Of a stretch of DNA of 52,978 nucleotides, positions 1 through 9,298 are shown in pieces. This stretch comes from Bacteroidales bacterium (GTDB lineage Bacteria; Bacteroidota; Bacteroidia; Bacteroidales; F082): contig WGDP01000056.1 of the NCBI GenBank assembly GCA_015493215.1, positions 1 to 52,978 of the forward strand. The letters are read 5' to 3'. The translations under genes were made by a program, and so were the position numbers. How positions within the stretch are numbered: position 1 is the first letter of the stretch; every line of letters starts with the position of its first letter. The notes beneath the pieces are model-generated. The model ran no database searches. It was not told where the DNA came from and was given only the letters and a program-made list of their open reading frames with translations.

Positions 1-1879
1 CCATGTTGTGAACCCCCTGCCCCATCTCGGTCCAGCCGTGTTCGAGCCTGATATGTTTGGGTGAGAGAATTTCGATTTTCACGGTTGAGTCGTCCACCAT
101 GCCGTTTCCCACACCTGAGTTTTTGATGGCACAAGCCAGGCCGGCATACTTGGCATTGTAAAAATCCTCCTTGACCGCCTCAAGGCAGGCACGGATGCCC
201 ACTCCCTGCAACTTTTGGCCCGTAGAAGTGGAAAGCCCGTCCACCAAAGCGTTGTCGTAGCGGAACTGCCAACGGTCGAACCCGCCCTGCCGGCAGATAT
301 CGTCAATACAACTTTCAAGGGCAAAAGCCACCTGGTTGGCTCCAAAACCACGCATGGCTCCGCAAGGGATGTTGTTGGTATAAACGGTTTTAGCTTCGAT
401 GTCGATGTTGGGAACATAGTAACCTCCCGAAGCATGGCCGGCCACCCGCTCGAGCACCTTATCTCCCACTGAAGCATAGGTACCCGTATCGCCTACCGCC
501 CTGAGTTTGAGTGCCGTTAACTTGCCATTTTCGTCAGCAGCAATTTCCATATCCATAAAAACAGGATGTCTTTTAGGATGCACTCTTATTGACTCTTCGC
601 GAGTTAGCGTTATTTTAACAGGTTTATTCATCAGAAATGAAAACAGAGCAGTATGTCCCTGAATCGAAAGATCTTCTTTACCTCCAAAGCCTCCTCCGTT
701 GGGCACCAAAACAACTCTTACTTTATCTTCGGGAAGTCCCAGTATTAGTGCCACCTGCCTGCGGTCTTCGTAAACCCCCTGGCTTTGACTGTATAAAACA
801 ATTCCTCCCTCACCGTCGGGCATGGCCACGGCTGCCTCCTTTTCCAGAAAAGCATGCTCAATACGCTGGGTTTCGTAATGACCTTTGGAAACATATTTGG
901 CATTGGCAATCTCCTCGTCAACTTTACCGATGGTAAAGCTTGTCGTGCTAAAATTGTTGGGTCGTTCGGGATGAATCCGTTTGGCCGTAAGGGCTTCAAA
1001 TACATCGGTAACAGGCTCATAAACCTCATATTCAACCTCAATCAACTCAACAGCTTTGCGGGCAATGGCATCGGATTGAGCCACTACGCCTGCCAATACA
1101 TTGCCAATGTAATGGGTAGTTTCGCCAACGCCAATCATCACAGGCCAGTCGGGAATAATCAGGCCAACCTTATGTTGTCCGGGAATATCACCGGCAGTAA
1201 ATACACGATAAACTCCTTGCAGCTTTTCTGCTTTGGAAGTGTCAATTTTAAGCACCTTTGCCGAAGGATGATTGCTGAACTTTAAGGCTCCGAAAAGCAT
1301 ACCGTCAAACGCAAGGTCGTCCACAAATTTACGCTGTCCCAAAGCAGTTTCATAGGCCTGGTACTTGGGTTGCCGCTGTCCGATTTTACCATCGGTATTG
1401 GCAATTTCGAGCTGTTTGTGTTGACGTAAAGTTTCGCCGGCAAAAAGAATTGCCTCTTCAATTTTTTTATAACCGGTACAACGGCACAAATGCGGTTTGA
1501 TGGCTTTTTGTACCTCTTCTATTGTCGGGTTAGGATTATCCTGTAACAACACTTTGGTGCGACTGATGAAGCCGGGGGTACAAAAACCACACTGCACGGC
1601 ACCTTTGTTAACAAAAGCTTTGGCAATGGTATCTTTAACATATTCGGGAAAGCCCTCGGGGGTAAATATTTCGGCGCCATCCACTTTGGACATCTTAATG
1701 ACACACGACAATTTGGCTTTACCGTTTATTTCCACCGTACAGGCACCACAGGCTGCCTGTCCCGAGCAACCGTCCTTTACCGCAGTAAGCTGTTTTTCGT
1801 TACGCAGATATTTTAACAACGACAAATCAGGGTCGCCGTTAAAATGCTGTTGTTCACCATTTAAAGTAAAAGTAATCAT
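1..1879 (-). CDS. Selenium-dependent xanthine dehydrogenase-type molybdenum hydroxylase, C-terminus cut by window edge
   Basis: This gene is missing from the ORF track because it runs off the left edge; I read it by reverse-complementing the + strand. About 626 residues are present. The N-terminus is a fused two-cluster [2Fe-2S] domain: CSGQAACGAC (C38, C44, C47, with C59), then CGFC (C97, C100) and CRC (C132, C134). After a linker comes the molybdopterin-binding aldehyde oxidase/xanthine dehydrogenase domain, with GGGFGGKE and AMRGFGANQ motifs. Fusion of both domains without an FAD domain fits the selenium-dependent XDH family, which hydroxylates purines such as hypoxanthine and xanthine, or reduces urate in reverse. 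The start ATG overlaps the upstream TGA by 4 bases (ATGA), so translation is probably coupled. Proximity to ygfK supports the selenium/purine assignment. No in-frame TGA is seen; in this family selenium is a bound cofactor, not selenocysteine. The exact substrate is inferred. Confidence 0.85.
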   Translation of the reverse strand, partial: MITFTLNGEQQHFNGDPDLSLLKYLRNEKQLTAVKDGCSGQAACGACTVEINGKAKLSCVIKMSKVDGAEIFTPEGFPEYVKDTIAKAFVNKGAVQCGFCTPGFISRTKVLLQDNPNPTIEEVQKAIKPHLCRCTGYKKIEEAILFAGETLRQHKQLEIANTDGKIGQRQPKYQAYETALGQRKFVDDLAFDGMLFGALKFSNHPSAKVLKIDTSKAEKLQGVYRVFTAGDIPGQHKVGLIIPDWPVMIGVGETTHYIGNVLAGVVAQSDAIARKAVELIEVEYEVYEPVTDVFEALTAKRIHPERPNNFSTTSFTIGKVDEEIANAKYVSKGHYETQRIEHAFLEKEAAVAMPDGEGGIVLYSQSQGVYEDRRQVALILGLPEDKVRVVLVPNGGGFGGKEDLSIQGHTALFSFLMNKPVKITLTREESIRVHPKRHPVFMDMEIAADENGKLTALKLRAVGDTGTYASVGDKVLERVAGHASGGYYVPNIDIEAKTVYTNNIPCGAMRGFGANQVAFALESCIDDICRQGGFDRWQFRYDNALVDGLSTSTGQKLQGVGIRACLEAVKEDFYNAKYAGLACAIKNSGVGNGMVDDSTVKIEILSPKHIRLEHGWTEMGQGVHNM

Positions 1880-3126
1880 TGTAAAAGTTTTTCTAATTCC
1901 GACAACTCAGGTTTGATGGCTTTTGGAAGTTTTAGCCTGCTGCTCACCGTGTTGATATCTTTTAATCCGCTTCCGGTAAGCAACACAACATTATCCGAAT
2001 CCGGTTCAAGCTGCCGGTTATCACGATAATACAGCAGTCCGGCAAAAGCTGTGGCAGCGGCCGGTTCGGAAAAAATTCCGGTATTTTTTGCCAGCACCGA
2101 TGATGCCTCCATAATTTTGTCATCGGATACCGAAAGCCATTCGCCCTGATATTTTTTAAGGTATTGAGCCGCCATAAAGTAGTTTCGCGGAACATCAACC
2201 GAAATGGAATCGGCAAGGGTATGGCTAACTTTCACTTCAAATGTATCGTTGTTGAGGTTACGAACCAGGTTGTCACTTCCTTCTGACTGCACCGCCACAA
2301 TAACCGGCATTTTGTTAATGATTCCCAACTCAAGCAAATCCTCAAATCCCTTATAAACTCCCGATATAATTACGCCATCGCCCACCGGGACAAAAATACG
2401 GTTGGGAATTTTGCCGTTCATTTGAGCAAACATCTCAAAGGCCACGGTTTTTTTCCCTTCGATGGTCACGGGGTTAAAAGCCGTATTCCGGTTATACCAG
2501 CCAAACTTTTCGGTGGCGGCCATGCTTAAATCGAAGGCATCATCGTAGGTGCCTGCCACGGGAACAATAGTGGCGCCGTACATCATAATTTGTGTAAGCT
2601 TGGCCAAAGGCGCCGACTGTGGCACCATAATAATGGCTTTTTGCCGTTGAGCCGCACAAATTCCCGCCAACGACGAACCGGCATTCCCGGTGGAAGCCGC
2701 CACAATGGTGGTATGGTTATGCTCTTTGGCATAGGCCGAAACCAAAGCGGAAGCCCTGTCCTTAAATGAGAAGGTGGGATTTTGCCCGTCATCTTTTAAA
2801 AAAAGATTAAAATCCTGTTCCTTGTCATCCAGTTTACCAATTTTGTAAAAGGGTGTTTGGCCAATACGCAGGGGTGGCATACTGTCAAGCGATTTTACAG
2901 GCAGCAAGTCAAGAAAACCCGAATTGGCTAACGAAGAAAAATCCACTCCTCTTTCCTTTAACAAATCGTACCTGTAAACCGTTTTTAAAACCCCTTTGGG
3001 AGGCAGCCCGGGAGTGTTTTCCGCTGCACACTTGGGACAGAGGTATTGCACCTCCGTGCTGCTATACTGCCGGCTACAGTTTACACACTGAAACAGATAC
3101 TTGCTATGATTATGATCGAATGACAT
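1876..3126 (-). CDS. Threonine synthase-like PLP enzyme with N-terminal zinc ribbon
   Basis: This 416-residue fold-type II PLP enzyme resembles threonine synthase. A zinc ribbon is visible at the N-terminus (C14, C17, C30, C33). The PLP lysine lies in PTFSFKDRA near residue 121, followed by the phosphate-binding STGNAGSS loop. The length fits the family. The gene is translationally coupled to the xanthine dehydrogenase, and no homoserine kinase or other threonine gene is nearby. I therefore infer a catabolic role in the purine block, perhaps as a beta-replacing or eliminating lyase on an amino acid intermediate such as 2,3-diaminopropionate, rather than threonine synthesis. A true threonine synthase cannot be excluded from sequence alone. 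The start is the ATG at 3126, directly before the zinc-ribbon domain. Confidence 0.75.
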   Translation of the reverse strand: MSFDHNHSKYLFQCVNCSRQYSSTEVQYLCPKCAAENTPGLPPKGVLKTVYRYDLLKERGVDFSSLANSGFLDLLPVKSLDSMPPLRIGQTPFYKIGKLDDKEQDFNLFLKDDGQNPTFSFKDRASALVSAYAKEHNHTTIVAASTGNAGSSLAGICAAQRQKAIIMVPQSAPLAKLTQIMMYGATIVPVAGTYDDAFDLSMAATEKFGWYNRNTAFNPVTIEGKKTVAFEMFAQMNGKIPNRIFVPVGDGVIISGVYKGFEDLLELGIINKMPVIVAVQSEGSDNLVRNLNNDTFEVKVSHTLADSISVDVPRNYFMAAQYLKKYQGEWLSVSDDKIMEASSVLAKNTGIFSEPAAATAFAGLLYYRDNRQLEPDSDNVVLLTGSGLKDINTVSSRLKLPKAIKPELSELEKLLQ

Positions 3127-3220
3127 TGGTTGATGTTTCCTTAGTTATTGAACTTATTTAAATTATTTTATTTGAACTACTGGTAAAATAATGCAAACCA
3201 GAAAAGTGAATATATTTTCT

Positions 3221-3260
3221 CATAGACCCACCCCTTTATCCCCTCCAAGGAGGGGAATAT
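3221..3260. repeat. REP-like palindrome (CCCCTCC-AA-GGAGGGG)
   Basis: A compact stem-loop, CCCCTCCAAGGAGGGG, is preceded by a pyrimidine-rich 'acccacccctttat' flank in the 200-base gap between the two PLP genes. The form is that of a dispersed Bacteroidota intergenic palindrome. It could act as an mRNA stability or attenuation hairpin between the two cistrons. Confidence 0.55.
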
Positions 3261-3326
3261 GGAATTCATTTTCTGATTTACAATATTTTACACTCATTAT
3301 CATTAGGTTAACTTTAAACAAGTTCG

Positions 3327-4799
3327 TTACAAATACTTCTTTAATAATCCGGTACGTTCGTTAAACTCCTCAATTTCCTGATCCCACTCATCCACTTTGG
3401 CGTAGCGCGATTTCCAATAGTTATGATCGTACCATTGCGCATTGAGTTCTTCGGAAGTTTTACCCTGCTGCTCAACCCATGTAAAATATTTAAGGTTGTG
3501 CATCCGTTTTTTCTCGTAGTAGTTCATCTCAATCATGGCATCGGTGCTCAAGCCAAGCATGTCGGCCTCAAAACTTATGGCCGCATCACGATTGGTAAAC
3601 TCTCCGTGCAATTCGGTTTCTTCTTTCAGGCGGCTTTGGTACATCTCCATGGAATCGGTGGCTACGGTAAAAATCATATCGTTTTCATCCATTTCGTGCC
3701 ATTTGGCCAATTTGATGGATCCCATAAGGTTGGCAATGGATGAGATACCGAGCAATTCCAGCTTATCAACCAGTTCCGGATCAATTTTCAGTTCATTTTT
3801 AAGATACTCTTTACCGGCAGGTTCGTTAAAGAGGCGCATAAGGCGGATATTGGGATTGTCGTCGATGCCGGCAACCATATCCATGTTGCGGATGTTGTGA
3901 ATCCAAGGCACATGTTTATCGCCAATACCTTCGATGCGATGCTCGCCAAAGCCGTTGTATAGCAGGGTTGGGCACTGTAAAGCTTCGCCGGCACAAACTT
4001 TAAATGTGGGGAATTTTTCGCGAAGGTAGTCGGTACTTCCAAGGGTTCCGGCCGAGCCTTGCGTTAAGAAAACGCCGCTAAAGCGATTGTCGTCCTTTTT
4101 AATTTTATTATAAACTTCCTCCATGGCCGGGCCGGTAACAGCATAGTGCCACAGCGAGTTACCAATCTCTTCAAACTGGTTTAGGTTTACAATTTCGTCG
4201 CCACGTTCGGCCAACAGCTCTTTTACCTTGTCGTAAATTTCTTTAACATTGCTTTCGGTTCCGGGGGTAGCAAAAACTTCGGCACCTACCTTATGCAGCC
4301 AGTCGAAACGCTCCTGCGACATCCCTTTGGGTAATACGGCAATGGATTTACAACCCAACAAATAGGAGTCGTAAGCTCCTCCGCGACAATAATTTCCGGT
4401 GGATGGCCAAAGCGCTTTCTGACGTGAAGGATCAAAGCGCCCGGTTACCAGTTTTTCAACCAAAGGGCCAAAGGTGGCTCCCACTTTATGTGCTCCCGTT
4501 GGAAAAAATTTGCCGATAAGCATCACAATACGGGCTTTTACTCCGGTAAGTTCAGGGGGCAACTCAATATAGTTAACGCCATCAAATTTTCCACCGAATT
4601 TTACCGGTTCGTTTTTCCAGGTAATACGAAACAGATTTAAGGGATTCAGATCCCAAAGTCCGATATTTTTTAATTCGTCTTTAATTTTTTCAGGAACCAG
4701 GTCGGGGTTCCTCATCTGTTTGTAGGTAGGAAGAATAATATTTTTCTCTCTGCACTGCTTTACTGTGTTTTCCAACACTTGTCTTTCTTGTTCTGTCAT
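3327..4799 (-). CDS. Cysteine synthase-family PLP-dependent enzyme of the purine block
   Basis: This 490-residue fold-type II PLP enzyme carries the cofactor lysine in PTGAHKVG (K105). A glycine/asparagine phosphate loop (WPSTGNYCRGG) and a second glycine-rich loop (LTQGSAGTLGS) follow. It is longer than ordinary cysteine synthases (about 310 residues) and diaminopropionate ammonia-lyases (about 400), with extra N- and C-terminal segments. It lies between ygfK and the xanthine dehydrogenase, the place where E. coli-type clusters carry the ammonia-lyase ygeX. I infer that it is a lyase acting on an amino acid derived from purine ring opening, possibly 2,3-diaminopropionate. The substrate is not shown by the sequence. 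An identical chemical role for this enzyme and its 416-residue neighbour is unlikely, since they belong to different subfamilies. Confidence 0.7.
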   Translation of the reverse strand: MTEQERQVLENTVKQCREKNIILPTYKQMRNPDLVPEKIKDELKNIGLWDLNPLNLFRITWKNEPVKFGGKFDGVNYIELPPELTGVKARIVMLIGKFFPTGAHKVGATFGPLVEKLVTGRFDPSRQKALWPSTGNYCRGGAYDSYLLGCKSIAVLPKGMSQERFDWLHKVGAEVFATPGTESNVKEIYDKVKELLAERGDEIVNLNQFEEIGNSLWHYAVTGPAMEEVYNKIKKDDNRFSGVFLTQGSAGTLGSTDYLREKFPTFKVCAGEALQCPTLLYNGFGEHRIEGIGDKHVPWIHNIRNMDMVAGIDDNPNIRLMRLFNEPAGKEYLKNELKIDPELVDKLELLGISSIANLMGSIKLAKWHEMDENDMIFTVATDSMEMYQSRLKEETELHGEFTNRDAAISFEADMLGLSTDAMIEMNYYEKKRMHNLKYFTWVEQQGKTSEELNAQWYDHNYWKSRYAKVDEWDQEIEEFNERTGLLKKYL

Positions 4800-4905
4800 A
4801 ATTGATTATTTTTCGTTCTGTAACTATTTGTTAATACACATCGTTTTCAAATCTTTTAATTTTTGATGTGTGATTCTTTCTCCATTTTTATATATTACCA
4901 TATTT

Positions 4906-5781
4906 TCACTCAATATGGTTCCCATTTTTAATGTTCATAATCATATCCATCGCTTCTATTTCCATTTTTGAAAAGGCAAACCATTTTTTACCCAAATCTT
5001 TTAAACTTGCTCCAATATGATATATTACTTTTTCATCAATAATTAAAAAGCGGTCGTGAGCTTTACTGAATTTTTGTATCTCTATTTTTGGATATTGTAT
5101 GTTATATTTTTCTAAATCTTGCTTTAATATTTTTGTAATGTTTTTAGTGTAAATTTTTACTTCTACATTTTTATTTCGTTTGGTAAAAAGCTGTAATACT
5201 GTTTCATCGATATAATTATCAATCAAGAGTATAGATTTTTTTGCAGATTTAATTAAATCAGCAACAAAAACATAAGCATCAAAAACCTGCCCATCGTAAA
5301 AAACACCTTGATTGGGTGGTAAATTGGCTTGTATTTGCAAATCAATACCTTCAACTTTTTCGACAAGTTTATGAAAATTATCTTCTAAGCGGTTCATTCG
5401 TTGGTTTAGAGCATATCCTTTTAGTAAATAATCTTTCAGTATTTTATTTGCCCAAATACGGAATTGTGTACCTTGCTTTGATTTTACTCTATAACCTACT
5501 GAAATAATTACATCAAGATTGTAGTATTCAACATTTTTAATCTGTGTTTTTCCTTTAATGGCACCGTGCTGAGTGGTATGTGCAAAATATGCACAGACCT
5601 CTTCTCTTTTTAATTCACCTTCTTTAAAAATATTGTTGATATGTCGGCTGATTACACTCCTGTCACGACCAAACAGTGAAGAAATTTGTTCTTTGTTTAA
5701 CCAGACAGTTTCTTCACCAACCCTTACTTCAATATGCTGAGTAAGCTCTTCTGATTTATATAGTATAATTTCGTTTTTCAT
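4906..5781 (-). CDS. RhuM-family protein with C-terminal phospholipase D-like half
   Basis: This 291-residue protein has two parts. Residues 1 to about 160 match the virulence protein RhuM/DNA-binding type: a helix-turn-helix-like segment (VWLNKEQISSLFGRDRSVISRH), the FAHTTQHGAIKGKTQ stretch and YYNLDVIISVGYRVKS. Residues about 165-291 look like a PLD-type fold, with HDRFLIID near residue 241 as a degenerate HKD motif and the AFSKME ending typical of these tails. The gene is visibly more AT-rich than its neighbours and sits alone between ygfK and the PLP gene, so it is probably an acquired accessory gene. RhuM genes often travel with restriction-modification or other mobile loci, but no such genes remain here. 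Its function is unknown; a nucleic-acid-directed or defence role is conjecture. Confidence 0.75.
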   Translation of the reverse strand: MKNEIILYKSEELTQHIEVRVGEETVWLNKEQISSLFGRDRSVISRHINNIFKEGELKREEVCAYFAHTTQHGAIKGKTQIKNVEYYNLDVIISVGYRVKSKQGTQFRIWANKILKDYLLKGYALNQRMNRLEDNFHKLVEKVEGIDLQIQANLPPNQGVFYDGQVFDAYVFVADLIKSAKKSILLIDNYIDETVLQLFTKRNKNVEVKIYTKNITKILKQDLEKYNIQYPKIEIQKFSKAHDRFLIIDEKVIYHIGASLKDLGKKWFAFSKMEIEAMDMIMNIKNGNHIE

Positions 5782-5819
5782 AAGCTAAACCCAATTTTAG
5801 AAAGTTGCGTTGTAATTTT

Positions 5820-5915
5820 TTAGTATAACCCGGCTTCTTTATCCATCTGCAGTTTTAATGTAGCTGTATGGTCTTCCCTTTTTTCTTCAAAACTGTTATT
5901 ACCTGTTTTTGCCAT
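5820..5915 (-). CDS. 31-residue small ORF upstream of the RhuM-like gene
   Basis: This ORF encodes MAKTGNNSFEEKREDHTATL... and ends in GLY with a TAA stop. It is too short for the ORF track. It lies 38 bases upstream of the RhuM-like gene on the same strand and is highly charged. I do not recognise it. It may be a short partner, or a remnant of a larger gene, such as part of a restriction-modification locus lost after insertion. An AT-rich purine run that could serve as a ribosome-binding region precedes the ATG. Confidence 0.35.
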   Translation of the reverse strand: MAKTGNNSFEEKREDHTATLKLQMDKEAGLY

Positions 5916-5982
5916 ATATTTTAATTTCCTTTATTCGTTTTCGGTATTCTCTTTCTTGCATTGGGCACAACTATCTTAAACG

Positions 5983-8900
5983 CTAACTATCTCCAAAAAA
6001 CGACAATACACCATCCAATATCACCATCATTTTAACGGGTTCATCCAAAATTGCTTCAAAATTACTATTTTCCTTAACTTTAAGGTCAACTATATTAAAG
6101 TTGTTTTTGTCAAACAGAACTTCTGCATTTTTCAAAGAAAACCTATATCCGGTTTTTTCAGACTTTAATTCAACATATTGTCCGTTTAAATTGCTTTCCA
6201 GCGTACCCGATTTCCTGTTAAACCAGTAACCATCACCATTGCTTTCAAAGCTTGATTTGTTTAAATAAAGATGCGGCTTATCAAGATAGGGTTTTCCTGC
6301 TGTGGGGCAAAAAGTTGCGCAGTTCCCACACTCGTTACACCAGTCGGCAAGATGCAAAATCTGTTGTTTTTGTGAGATGGTAAAATCATCCGTTTTATTG
6401 ACGGTTGTTTTACCGTTGTTGACTTCTACTTTCCAAACGGGATAGGTGCGCGGAGTGGTTTGATAGGAGTGAAAAGCCACATTGGGGCACACTGTTGTAC
6501 AAACGTTACATACCTCATCGCAAAGCAAACAGCGTGATGCCTCCTCCATGGCCTGCTCTTTGGTAAGGGGAGTTGTAACCTGATTAAAATTTTTCCGGTC
6601 AGTCAGCGGTGTTTCAACAATCTGCAAGGGTTTGGTTTTAACGGCCCTCTTAAGTGTATGATTTAATAAGGTAACGGAGGCTCTTTCGGGTTTGCCAACT
6701 GCAAGTTCTTCCAGCTTTGCTTTGGCAATCATTTCGTTGGCAGCTTTACGTCCGTCGCCAATGGCATTGATGGCTGTGGAAGCTCCACGAAGCGCATCGC
6801 CACCCACAAAAACATTCTCCAATTGCGTTTGATAACTTCCCTGTTTTGTTTTAAGCAGTTTCGGATTGGCAACATCAATGGCCAGGTCTTGCCCAACGGC
6901 AGGGATAACCGTATCAAATTCCATATCAAACTCCGAGCCGGCCACAGGTACGGGACGCGACCGGCCACTGTCATCCTTTTCGCCAGGTTTCATTTTAATG
7001 CAGGTTATCGACTTTACTTTTCCATGAAACGTGTTTATTTTGATGGGCGAAACCAGCTCCATTATCTCCATCCCCTCTTCCAAAACCGCGGTTATTTCCC
7101 CCTGATCTGCAGGCATTTCGTGAACACGACGCCGGTATAAAATGGTAACCTTACCATCGTTACCGATAAGCCGGTAAGCCGTACGGGCTGCATCCATGGC
7201 CGTGTTGCCACCACCAATAATGGCTACCTTTTCACCAAGATTTACGGAATGGTTTTCCTTCACATTAAACAGAAATTCCAACGGGTCTAAAACACCTTTG
7301 GCATGGCAGCCTTCAATGGATAGCTTTCTGGATTTTTGTGCACCCGCAGCAAGATAAACAAACCTGTTATCAGCACGTAGCTGCTCAAATTTTTGTTTAT
7401 CAACAGGTGCATTGAAGTGCACCTTAACACCAAGGGCTTCAATTCGGTGAATATCAATATCCACAGCTTCATCGGTAAGGCGGAACGAAGGAATAGCACC
7501 CGAAACCATGCCTCCCGGCCGGCCTTTGGCTTCGTAAATCTCCACCTCAAAACCTGCCTGCGCCATAAACCATGCACACGACAATCCGGAAGGCCCTGCT
7601 CCCACAATGGCAACCTTTCCTTTTCCCTTTTGATGGGCAGTTGCATAATTAAGATTGTGTTCCACGGCATATTCGGCAACAAACCGTTTTATTTCACGAA
7701 TCAACAAGGGGCTGTCGTAGTTTATTCGCGTACACTTTGTGGTACACTGATGGTCGCATATCATTCCGGTGGTATTAGGAAACGGATTGGTACGCATAAT
7801 CACCTCGAAAGCCTTGTCAAAATCGCCGTGAGCAGTATGGTACATGTAATCGGGGATGTCCTGATTGGTGGGACAGGTATCAACACACGGGGCATGAACA
7901 CAATCGAACGCACCCAACGGCCTTGTTGTTTTAATGCTAGGCGTGTGTAAGGTTATCTTTTTATATCTTTTGCTGCTTACCGTTTTTTGGGCATAATTAT
8001 TCAGGTTAGTTAGCAACTGCTCCGTTAAACTTTTACCGGATTCGGCACTTTTTTTTGCAATGAAACCATGGGTGGAAACCGCCTCAGATTTTTCAAAAGC
8101 ATTTCGCAACTCATCCAAATACTGATGAAGCCGTCCGTAACCACCCGGTTTTAAAATATCGGAACAAACGGTAACAGGCGACAGGCCACAGGCAATCAGG
8201 TCGGCCATGTTATATGCATCGGCACCCCCCGAAAAGGAGATGTCCAGTTCGCCGTTAAAATAATTTTGAATTTTTGCTGCAAGGTTCACCGAAATGGGAT
8301 GTAAAGCCCTACCGCTCATGTACATCATCTCCTCCGAAGGTGCAAAAACATTTTTATTGTTTCTGCTTTCAAGCGTGTTGGTGAGCTTTAACCCGAAGAA
8401 AAGGTCATTTTCTTTTGCCGACTGCCTGAGGTTTGAGATAATTTTTACAGCTTCCGGAAATTTTAAATCGTGTTCAAAAGCAATGTCGGGAACCTCGGTA
8501 TTGAATCCTGAGCTTTTAAGAATAGCATGAAGGTTTTCTTTTCCAAGCAGCGTGGGATTTAGTTTAATGGTGGTGTGTAATTTCTTTTCATTGATGAGAT
8601 AATGACCGATTTTTTCGATTTCATCGGGCGGGCAACCGTGCATGGTGGAAAGGGTAATATTGTCGGATAGAAGAGATGAAATTTCAATGTTTTCTATTTC
8701 GGGATAGACGGGTTTTATTTCATTGATTTTGGCCTTCAGCTCCAGCGATGCATCTTGCATCTTGTTGAAAAACCACTGTACATTGGGTTTCATAATGCCT
8801 TCGTAGTCGTACCCCACGCTCATGTTAAAAACAAACCCGGGTTCTGTTTCATCCCAGCCCAATTCATGTTTTAAAATATGGATGATTATCCAGGCATTCA

Positions 8901-9273
8901 GGTATTGTTCGAACGACTGATGTATTTTCAGCTCCTGCGACCACTCACAATTGTATCCTTCGTCCTGCATATCGATACAGGGTTTTGAAACGTCCAGCTC
9001 ATCAAGTGTTTGAACGGTTTTAAGCTCAATAAAACGTGCTCCCGTTAGCCAGGCAGTAATGATGTTTTGCGCCATTTGGGTGTGGGGGCCGGCAGCCACA
9101 CCCAGCGGATTTTCAAGTAACTGCCCGAAACGCCTGATACGAAAGGGATCGGATTTTTTCGGTTCAAAAAACAACTCGCGAGGTATATTAAATACAGTGT
9201 TTCTCTGTTTTAACTGTGCCAAGACAATTTTGGTAAGCTCTTTTACCGGAATTATTTCAAATCTATCGGTCAT
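5983..9273 (-). CDS. ygfK: YgfK, putative selenate reductase/purine-cluster oxidoreductase subunit
   Basis: This 1096-residue flavin/iron-sulfur protein has the full YgfK layout. Residues 1 to about 430 form a dihydroorotate/dihydropyrimidine dehydrogenase-like barrel (ENPLGVAAGPHTQMAQN). A GltD-like cysteine cluster follows near residue 458 (CVHAPCVDTCPTNQD). Then come the FAD Rossmann motif GAGPSGLS near 558 and the NAD(P)H motif IIGGGNTAMDAA near 688. Two ferredoxin-like cysteine clusters lie near 921 (CLLCDEVCNVCTTVCPN) and 981 (CNECGNCATFCP). In E. coli, ygfK is in the anaerobic purine cluster with a selenium-dependent XDH, and it is expected to pass electrons between NAD(P)H and partner enzymes in the cytoplasm. 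The neighbouring XDH supports that role; direct selenate reduction is only a historical name. A TACTTTTG promoter element lies 26 bases before the ATG. Confidence 0.9.
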   Translation of the reverse strand: MTDRFEIIPVKELTKIVLAQLKQRNTVFNIPRELFFEPKKSDPFRIRRFGQLLENPLGVAAGPHTQMAQNIITAWLTGARFIELKTVQTLDELDVSKPCIDMQDEGYNCEWSQELKIHQSFEQYLNAWIIIHILKHELGWDETEPGFVFNMSVGYDYEGIMKPNVQWFFNKMQDASLELKAKINEIKPVYPEIENIEISSLLSDNITLSTMHGCPPDEIEKIGHYLINEKKLHTTIKLNPTLLGKENLHAILKSSGFNTEVPDIAFEHDLKFPEAVKIISNLRQSAKENDLFFGLKLTNTLESRNNKNVFAPSEEMMYMSGRALHPISVNLAAKIQNYFNGELDISFSGGADAYNMADLIACGLSPVTVCSDILKPGGYGRLHQYLDELRNAFEKSEAVSTHGFIAKKSAESGKSLTEQLLTNLNNYAQKTVSSKRYKKITLHTPSIKTTRPLGAFDCVHAPCVDTCPTNQDIPDYMYHTAHGDFDKAFEVIMRTNPFPNTTGMICDHQCTTKCTRINYDSPLLIREIKRFVAEYAVEHNLNYATAHQKGKGKVAIVGAGPSGLSCAWFMAQAGFEVEIYEAKGRPGGMVSGAIPSFRLTDEAVDIDIHRIEALGVKVHFNAPVDKQKFEQLRADNRFVYLAAGAQKSRKLSIEGCHAKGVLDPLEFLFNVKENHSVNLGEKVAIIGGGNTAMDAARTAYRLIGNDGKVTILYRRRVHEMPADQGEITAVLEEGMEIMELVSPIKINTFHGKVKSITCIKMKPGEKDDSGRSRPVPVAGSEFDMEFDTVIPAVGQDLAIDVANPKLLKTKQGSYQTQLENVFVGGDALRGASTAINAIGDGRKAANEMIAKAKLEELAVGKPERASVTLLNHTLKRAVKTKPLQIVETPLTDRKNFNQVTTPLTKEQAMEEASRCLLCDEVCNVCTTVCPNVAFHSYQTTPRTYPVWKVEVNNGKTTVNKTDDFTISQKQQILHLADWCNECGNCATFCPTAGKPYLDKPHLYLNKSSFESNGDGYWFNRKSGTLESNLNGQYVELKSEKTGYRFSLKNAEVLFDKNNFNIVDLKVKENSNFEAILDEPVKMMVILDGVLSFFGDS

Positions 9274-9298
9274 GCCTGTTTGTTTAAAAAATAATCAA

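Noticed and set aside
854-1285. Plus-strand ORFs (637-936, 854-1285, 1497-1916) over the xanthine dehydrogenase
   Set aside because: They are antisense shadows of the intact minus-strand frame that carries all cluster motifs.
5983-9273. Annotation of the 1096-residue protein as glutamate synthase
   Set aside because: Only the middle is GltD-like; the DHOD-like N-terminus and terminal ferredoxin clusters define YgfK.
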